Shown here piece after piece: positions 59,684-64,000 of a DNA stretch of 64,000 nt. Each line of letters starts with the position of its first letter. The stretch's first letter is position 1. Origin of the DNA: Bradyrhizobium tropiciagri (GTDB taxonomy: Bacteria > Pseudomonadota > Alphaproteobacteria > Rhizobiales > Xanthobacteraceae); NCBI RefSeq assembly GCF_018130545.1, contig NZ_JAFCKF010000003.1, forward strand, positions 372,001-436,000, written 5' to 3'. The notes beneath the pieces are model-generated. The model was given only the letters and a program-made list of their open reading frames with translations. It was not told the DNA's origin and ran no database searches. A program made the translations under genes and the position numbers.

Positions 59684-60073
59684 ATGTTCAGGAAATTGCT
59701 GCTTGGTCTTGCTCTGATTGCCTTTGCCGGTGCCGGCGCTGCGGTTGCGCAGCAGAGCGGCATCAAGCGAACCCCGCTGCAGAAGGTCGATTTCCCGGCG
59801 GGCTACAACACGGTCACGGCGATTGCCGAGGTTCCGGCCGGGGGTGCGTCGGGGCGCCACAGCCATCCCGGCGTCGAAACCGGCTATGTGCTCGAAGGCG
59901 AGCTCGACCTTCTGATCGACGGCAAGCCGCCTTTGAAGCTAAAGGCGGGCGATTCCTACCAAATCCCGGAAGGTGCGGTGCACGACGCCAAGACGTCCGG
60001 CGACAAGCCGCTCAAGGTGCTTGGGGTCTACGTGGTCAAGGCCGGAGAGCCCTTGGCAAAACCAGCGCCGTGA
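59684..60073 (+). CDS. exported cupin-domain protein
   Basis: A 129-residue protein. A signal peptide (MFRKLLLGLALIAFAGAGAA, cleavage after VAQ) is followed by a single cupin: motif 1 is GASGRHSHPGVETGYVLEGE with the metal His/His/Glu set, motif 2 is SYQIPEGAVHDAKTSGDKPL with the further His. Metal binding is expected; catalytic role unknown. A GGGAGGAAA ribosome site precedes the ATG. It stands alone between the IclR gene and an acyltransferase-like gene. Confidence 0.88.
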   Translation: MFRKLLLGLALIAFAGAGAAVAQQSGIKRTPLQKVDFPAGYNTVTAIAEVPAGGASGRHSHPGVETGYVLEGELDLLIDGKPPLKLKAGDSYQIPEGAVHDAKTSGDKPLKVLGVYVVKAGEPLAKPAP

Positions 60074-60192
60074 GTCGAACCAAATGGACCTCGGATCATT
60101 TGGTTCATGTGAGCTTCAGGTGCGGCGAGCAACAATTTCAGTTCGCCGGGCCTTTGATTTTTTGCCTGTTTGCAGGGATATGAACCGAACGG

Positions 60193-60978
60193 ATGCGCGG
60201 TAAATTTCGTCAGATCTCATTGCCGCGCCGCCTCGTCGCCGATCTCATGCACGCGTCGGCCGGCGTGCCGTTCGTCTCCCTCACGCGCACACTGAACGTT
60301 CGTGCGGTCGTCGAGGCGCGCGCACGCATGGCGCAGGCACCTGGCTGGGCCGCCATCTTCGTCAAGGCGTTCGCGCTGGTCGCCAAGACCGAGCCGACGC
60401 TACGCACGCTGCACGTCAAATGGCCGTGGCCTTGCCTGTACGAGCTGCCGTGCAGCGTCGGCATGGTGGCGATTGCGCGGGTTGAGAAAGGTGAGGACTG
60501 CGTGCTGTTCGAGCGCGTCCGGGGAGCCGACGAGATGGCGCTCGCCGACGTCGACGCGCTGATCCGGCGCGCCAAGACCGCGCCGCTGCACGAAATCCCC
60601 TCGTTCCGCAAAACGCTTTGCGTGACGCGCCTGCCGTTTCCGCTGCGCCGCCTGGCCTGGGCGATCGGAATGAATTTCGGCCGGCAGCGCGCCAATTTCT
60701 GCGGCAGCTTTGGCGTGACCTCGGTCGCGGCCTATGGTCCGGGCGAATTGCACGCGCTGAGCCCGGGCCCGTTCCTGCTGAGCTATGGCGTGATCAAGCC
60801 GGATCACACGGTCGACGTGGTGCTGCGCTGGGATCATCTGGTCTGTGATGCCGCCCTGATCGCCCAGACCATGACCCGGCTCGAGCAGGTGCTGGGCGGT
60901 GAAATCGCCGCGGAATTGGCCACGATCGAGCCGCAAGCCGACGCCCGGCCGGTCCGGACCGCCGGAAACCGGCTGTAA
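60193..60978 (+). CDS. orphan 2-oxoacid dehydrogenase acyltransferase-like (CAT-fold) protein
   Basis: A 261-residue protein resembling the catalytic domain of lipoyl acyltransferases without lipoyl or subunit-binding domains. Matching parts are VPFVSLTRTLNVRAVVEARA, GWAAIFVKAFALVAKTEPTL, SFGVTSVAAYGPGELHALSP and the C-terminal VVLRWDHLVCDAALIAQTMT. The active-site H-x-x-x-D-G reads H-L-V-C-D-A, so the usual Gly is Ala while His and Asp are kept. No E1 or E3 gene is near; a role outside the classic complexes seems likely. Confidence 0.75.
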   Translation: MRGKFRQISLPRRLVADLMHASAGVPFVSLTRTLNVRAVVEARARMAQAPGWAAIFVKAFALVAKTEPTLRTLHVKWPWPCLYELPCSVGMVAIARVEKGEDCVLFERVRGADEMALADVDALIRRAKTAPLHEIPSFRKTLCVTRLPFPLRRLAWAIGMNFGRQRANFCGSFGVTSVAAYGPGELHALSPGPFLLSYGVIKPDHTVDVVLRWDHLVCDAALIAQTMTRLEQVLGGEIAAELATIEPQADARPVRTAGNRL

Positions 60979-61035
60979 GGTGGCAAAACAGGCCAATTTT
61001 GGCGCCGATTCGGCCCGAAATGCCCCGCGTTTTGT

Positions 61036-61064
61036 TTGACAGGACCGGACTTTCTCCTTAAGAC
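61036..61064 (+). promoter_or_regulatory. rpsD promoter
   Basis: A perfect -35 box TTGACA (61036-61041), 17-base spacer, then TAAGAC (61059-61064) as a partial -10 box. It stands 185 bases upstream of rpsD and just behind the acyltransferase-like gene. Confidence 0.6.
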
Positions 61065-61073
61065 CACCCTTGC

Positions 61074-61097
61074 TCGCGGGCCGGTTTCGGCCCGCGA
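61074..61097 (+). other. hairpin at the 5' end of the rpsD leader
   Basis: TCGCGGGCC and GGCCCGCGA form a perfect 9-bp stem with a GGTTTC loop, just downstream of the promoter. The remaining leader to 61249 has further weak pairings (for example AGGAG ... CTCCT near 61171-61187). It may be a leader structure for S4 autoregulation or an upstream-gene terminator. Confidence 0.45.
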
Positions 61098-61249
61098 TGC
61101 GTTTCGCGACCCGTGGTTCTCCCCGAGCTTTCGAGGCGGACCTGTCGGTACAGGCCTTTTGGCCGGTACACAGGAGGGCGCGTCTCCTCAAACCCTAGAC
61201 TGACAAAACGCCGGGCGCTGGATAGCGACGGCTATACAAAGAGGACGCG

Positions 61250-61867
61250 ATGACAAAGCGCAGTGAGGCGAAGTACAAGATCGATCGCCGCATGGGCCAG
61301 AATATCTGGGGCCGCCCGAAGAGCCCTGTGAACCGCCGCGAATACGGCCCCGGCCAGCACGGCCAGCGCCGCAAGGGCAAGCTCTCCGACTTCGGCGTGC
61401 AGCTCCGCGCCAAGCAGAAGCTCAAGGGCTACTATGCCAACATTTCCGAGCGCCAGTTCCACGGCATTTACGTCGAAGCCAGCCGCCTGAAGGGCGACAC
61501 CGGCGAGAACCTGATCGGCCTGCTCGAGCGTCGTCTCGACACCGTGGTCTATCGTGCCAAGTTCGTCTCCACGATGTTCGCCGCGCGCCAGTTCATCAAC
61601 CACGGCCACATCAAGGTGAACGGCCGCAAGGTCAACATCGGCAGCTACAAGCTGAAGATCGGCGACACCATCGAGGTCAAGGAATCCTCCAAGCAGCTGA
61701 CCCCGGTGCTGGAAGCCGCCCAGCTGCCCGAGCGCGACGTGCCTGACTTCCTCGAGGTCGATCACGGCAAGATGACCGCGAAGTTCGTCCGCACCCCGGC
61801 CCTCACCGACGTGCCGTTCCCGGTGCAGATGGAGCCCCATCTGATCGTCGAATTCTATTCGCGCTGA
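61250..61867 (+). CDS. rpsD: 30S ribosomal protein S4
   Basis: A 205-residue S4 protein. [20 protein letters not shown] and [20 protein letters not shown] form the basic N-terminal domain, and the S4 RNA-binding fold covers [20 protein letters not shown] and [20 protein letters not shown]. It is a primary 16S rRNA binder that starts small-subunit assembly. A GAGGA site precedes the ATG. The gene has its own promoter upstream and a strong terminator downstream, outside any ribosomal operon. Confidence 0.97.
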   Translation: MTKRSEAKYKIDRRMGQNIWGRPKSPVNRREYGPGQHGQRRKGKLSDFGVQLRAKQKLKGYYANISERQFHGIYVEASRLKGDTGENLIGLLERRLDTVVYRAKFVSTMFAARQFINHGHIKVNGRKVNIGSYKLKIGDTIEVKESSKQLTPVLEAAQLPERDVPDFLEVDHGKMTAKFVRTPALTDVPFPVQMEPHLIVEFYSR

Positions 61868-61890
61868 TCAGTTCAGCGTTGCGAGATCCG

Positions 61891-61917
61891 AAAGGCCCCG
61901 GTTTTGCCGGGGCCTTT
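61891..61917 (+). terminator. rho-independent terminator of rpsD
   Basis: AAAGGCCCCGG and CCGGGGCCTTT form an 11-bp stem with a TTTTG loop and continue into further T residues, 24 bases after the rpsD stop. Confidence 0.93.
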
Positions 61918-61959
61918 TTGTTTGGGTAATGTCGCGCCGCACCGACCGAGAGAGACATC

Positions 61960-63027
61960 ATGCACTACACCCCTGCCCGGCCCGATCCGAAGGCGCCCGC
62001 CGTCCGCATCAACCTGCTGTCGGACACCCAGACCAAGCCTACGCCGGCGATGCGCGAGGCGATGGCCAAAGCGGAGGTCGGCGACGAGCAGGTCGGCGAC
62101 GATCCGACCACCAATGAACTCAACGCCCGCGTCGCCGATCTGCTCGGCAAGGAAGCGGCCGTCTTCATGCCGTCAGGCACGATGTGCAACGTCGCCGCGA
62201 CCTTGGCCTATTGCCGCCCCGGCGACGAACTCCTGGCGCATGCGACCGCGCATATCGTCGCGCGCGAGGGCGGCGCGCATGCGGCGCTGGGCGGCTTCCA
62301 GATCACACAGCTTGCCGGCGACGACGGCCAGTTCACGCCGGAGACGTTCCGCGCCGCGCTGCATCCGCGCACCCGCTACCAGCCGCCACAGGTGCTTGTC
62401 AGCGTCGAGCAGACCGCCAATATCGGCGGCGGCACGATCTGGAAGAAGGCCGCGCTCGACGAGGTCGTGCGCATCGCCAAGGCCCATGGGCTCGTGACCC
62501 ACATGGACGGCGCGCGGCTGCTGAACGCCACCGTCGCCTCCGGCATCTCGCCGCGCGACATGACGGCAGGCTGGGATTCGGCCTGGATCGATTTCTCCAA
62601 GGGCCTCGGCGCGCCGATCGGCGGCGTCATCGCCGGCACCCGCGCCTTCATCGACGACGTCTGGCGCTGGAAACAGCGGCTCGGCGGCTCGATGCGGCAG
62701 TCCGGCGTCTGCGCCGCCGCCTGCATCTACGCACTCGATCATCACGTCGATCGCCTCGCCGACGATCACGCCAACGCGCGGGCGCTGGCGCGCGGGCTGT
62801 CGCAGATCAACGGCATCGCGGTGCAGGCACCCGAGACCAACCTCGTGTTCTTCAAGCCTGACGGCGCCGGCGTATCGGGCGACAAGATGGTCGCCGAGCT
62901 GCGCAAGCGCGGCGTAACGCTGGCGATGATGGACGGCCGGATCAGGGCCTGCACGCATCTCGACGTCACCGCAGCGATGATCGAGGAGATGATCGGCCAC
63001 GTCAGGGATATCGTTCGCGCGGCATAG
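61960..63027 (+). CDS. low-specificity L-threonine aldolase
   Basis: A 355-residue PLP enzyme of the beta-eliminating lyase/threonine aldolase group. NLLSDTQTKPTPAMREAMAK, VGDEQVGDDPTTNELNARVA, FMPSGTMCNVAATLAYCRPG and HMDGARLLNATVASGIS are standard; the PLP lysine is in WIDFSKGLGAPIGGVIAG. It cleaves threonine or allo-threonine to glycine and acetaldehyde. Length is typical. It is a single gene, convergent with a serine hydrolase gene and separated from it by a palindromic repeat. Confidence 0.92.
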   Translation: MHYTPARPDPKAPAVRINLLSDTQTKPTPAMREAMAKAEVGDEQVGDDPTTNELNARVADLLGKEAAVFMPSGTMCNVAATLAYCRPGDELLAHATAHIVAREGGAHAALGGFQITQLAGDDGQFTPETFRAALHPRTRYQPPQVLVSVEQTANIGGGTIWKKAALDEVVRIAKAHGLVTHMDGARLLNATVASGISPRDMTAGWDSAWIDFSKGLGAPIGGVIAGTRAFIDDVWRWKQRLGGSMRQSGVCAAACIYALDHHVDRLADDHANARALARGLSQINGIAVQAPETNLVFFKPDGAGVSGDKMVAELRKRGVTLAMMDGRIRACTHLDVTAAMIEEMIGHVRDIVRAA

Positions 63028-63032
63028 CCGTT

Positions 63033-63149
63033 CGTCATTGCGAGCGAAGCGAAGCAATCCATCTGCCCGTGTACGCGGAACGATGGATTGCTTCGTCGCT
63101 TCAGCGCAAAATTGCTTTGCAATTTTGTCGCGAGCTCCTCGCAATGACG
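63033..63149. repeat. dispersed GTCATTGCGAG palindromic element
   Basis: It begins CGTCATTGCGAGCGAAGCGA and ends GCGAGCTCCTCGCAATGACG. Inner pairs (GCAATCCATC with GATGGATTGC, CAAAATTGC with GCAATTTTG) give several hairpins. It fills the gap between two convergent genes and could end transcription from both sides. Confidence 0.85.
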
Positions 63150-63168
63150 AAAGGAAGTCTTACCCGGA

Positions 63169-64000
63169 TTATCGCCCCATCGCCTTGTAGATCAGCGTCT
63201 TCAGCTCCTGCTGGATCCGGCCGCGCTGTGATGGCGTCTGCACCATGAAGATCCCGAACAGATCGTCCGCGGGATCGATGAAGAAGAACGTGCCGCCGAC
63301 ACCGTCCCAGCGATACTCACCCAATGGCCAGTCCGTGTTCGACGGCACCGAGGTACGAACCGCGAAGCCGAGGCCGAAGCCGGAGTTCGGACCGGGATAA
63401 TAGTTCTTGTCGCGCACAACGGCGGTTTCCGGACCGATATCATCCCGCGCCATCAGCGCGATGGTCTCCGGCTTCAGATAGCGCTTGCCCTCGTAGCTGC
63501 CGCCGTTCAGCAGCATCTGCGAGAAGCGCGCGTAGTCACCGACGGTGCCGACCATGCCGCCACCGCCGGATTCCCAGCGCAGCGCCTTGCGCGGGTCGCG
63601 GATCTCGGCGACCGGACTGATCCTGCGATCCGTCGGCATCGGCTCGGCGATCAGCGGCCATTTCGCGGGGTCGGCGACGTAGAACGCGGTCTCGTTCATG
63701 CCGAGCGGGCCGAGCAGCCGCTCCTTCTCGACCTGAAACAGGGACTTTCCTGTGATCACCTCGATGATGCGGCCGAGCACGTCGGTGGAATGGCCGTAAT
63801 CCCATTGCGTGCCGGGTTGTTCGGCAAGCGGCAGCGCCGTAAGCCGCGCCACGAACTCGGCATTGTCGGGGTCGTTGTCGAACAGGCCGGCATCGGCATA
63901 GTCCTTGTTCACGATCCCGCCGCCGTAATAGCCGTAGGGCAGGCCTGCGGTGTGGCGCATCAGATCCTCGATGGTGACGGGCCGCTTGAGCGGCTCCAGC
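63169..64000 (-). CDS. serine hydrolase (beta-lactamase/class C family), N-terminus outside window
   Basis: The last 276 codons of a beta-lactamase-fold hydrolase; the frame runs off the window at 64000. Readable parts are KRPVTIEDLMRHTAGLPYGY, LPLAEQPGTQWDYGHSTDVL (with the Tyr of the Y-x-N-like motif), GLGFAVRTSVPSNTDWPLGE and a GGTFFFIDPADDLFGIFMVQ strand that usually carries the third catalytic element. The S-x-x-K nucleophile region must lie upstream of the window. Such proteins are esterases or peptidases; no specific substrate can be named. Confidence 0.87.
   Translation of the reverse strand, partial: LEPLKRPVTIEDLMRHTAGLPYGYYGGGIVNKDYADAGLFDNDPDNAEFVARLTALPLAEQPGTQWDYGHSTDVLGRIIEVITGKSLFQVEKERLLGPLGMNETAFYVADPAKWPLIAEPMPTDRRISPVAEIRDPRKALRWESGGGGMVGTVGDYARFSQMLLNGGSYEGKRYLKPETIALMARDDIGPETAVVRDKNYYPGPNSGFGLGFAVRTSVPSNTDWPLGEYRWDGVGGTFFFIDPADDLFGIFMVQTPSQRGRIQQELKTLIYKAMGR

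Overview
The window is high-GC DNA from an alphaproteobacterium, most probably Bradyrhizobium or a close relative. The grounds are the gene families and their neighbourhoods (a CODH/xanthine-dehydrogenase-type cluster, pcaBDC, livHMGFK, a Bat-type operon), frequent GTG/TTG starts, and several classes of intergenic palindromic repeat that I associate with this group. I saw no rRNA, tRNA, CRISPR array, insertion sequence or phage gene. Assignments come from reading motifs by eye; no database search was run.

Layout. 1-0.2 kb: tail of a FAD-dependent oxidoreductase. 0.2-7.7 kb (minus strand): an aerobic CO-dehydrogenase/xanthine-dehydrogenase-like locus with CoxG-like, [2Fe-2S], FAD, MoxR, VWA, two XdhC-type proteins and a molybdenum-cofactor nucleotidyltransferase fusion. 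The large molybdopterin subunit is absent from the locus. 7.9-10.6 kb (plus): pcaB, pcaD, pcaC of the protocatechuate branch of the beta-ketoadipate pathway. 11.8-16.9 kb (plus): a complete branched-chain amino-acid-type ABC transporter, livHMGFK, closed by a strong terminator. 17-24.7 kb: GMC oxidoreductase, P1-family peptidase, EF-hand protein, rpe, a kinase/universal-stress-protein fusion, a metallophosphoesterase, and a TetR regulator with a short upstream ORF and a clear palindromic operator. 25.3-27.4 kb (minus): a three-gene ExbB/TolQ-like membrane module. 27.6-34.4 kb: NarL-type two-component system, M20 amidohydrolase, agmatine deiminase, cytochrome b561, murI and an HpcH/HpaI aldolase.

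34.5-52.7 kb is the most striking part: sixteen consecutive minus-strand genes, mostly overlapping or nearly abutting. In order of transcription they are a formylglycine-generating enzyme, a Tat-exported arylsulfatase, MoxR, DUF58, DUF4381, BatA, BatB/TPR, BatD, an exported HAD phosphatase, a large DUF1254 protein, DUF3302, a HlyD-like protein, a smaller DUF1254 protein, an outer-membrane SphA/phenol-MetA-type protein, a CACHE adenylate cyclase, and a substrate-binding protein broken by a stop codon. I read this as one envelope-directed system whose combination of parts has no function I can name.

53.3-59.5 kb: a meta-cleavage-like catabolic operon (flavin reductase, MFS transporter, FAH-family enzyme, hydratase, RidA, amidohydrolase) under a divergent IclR regulator whose palindromic site overlaps its own start codon. 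A decayed fragment of an HpaI aldolase lies at its downstream end. 59.7-64 kb: exported cupin, orphan acyltransferase-like protein, rpsD with promoter and terminator, threonine aldolase, and the start-truncated end of a serine hydrolase.
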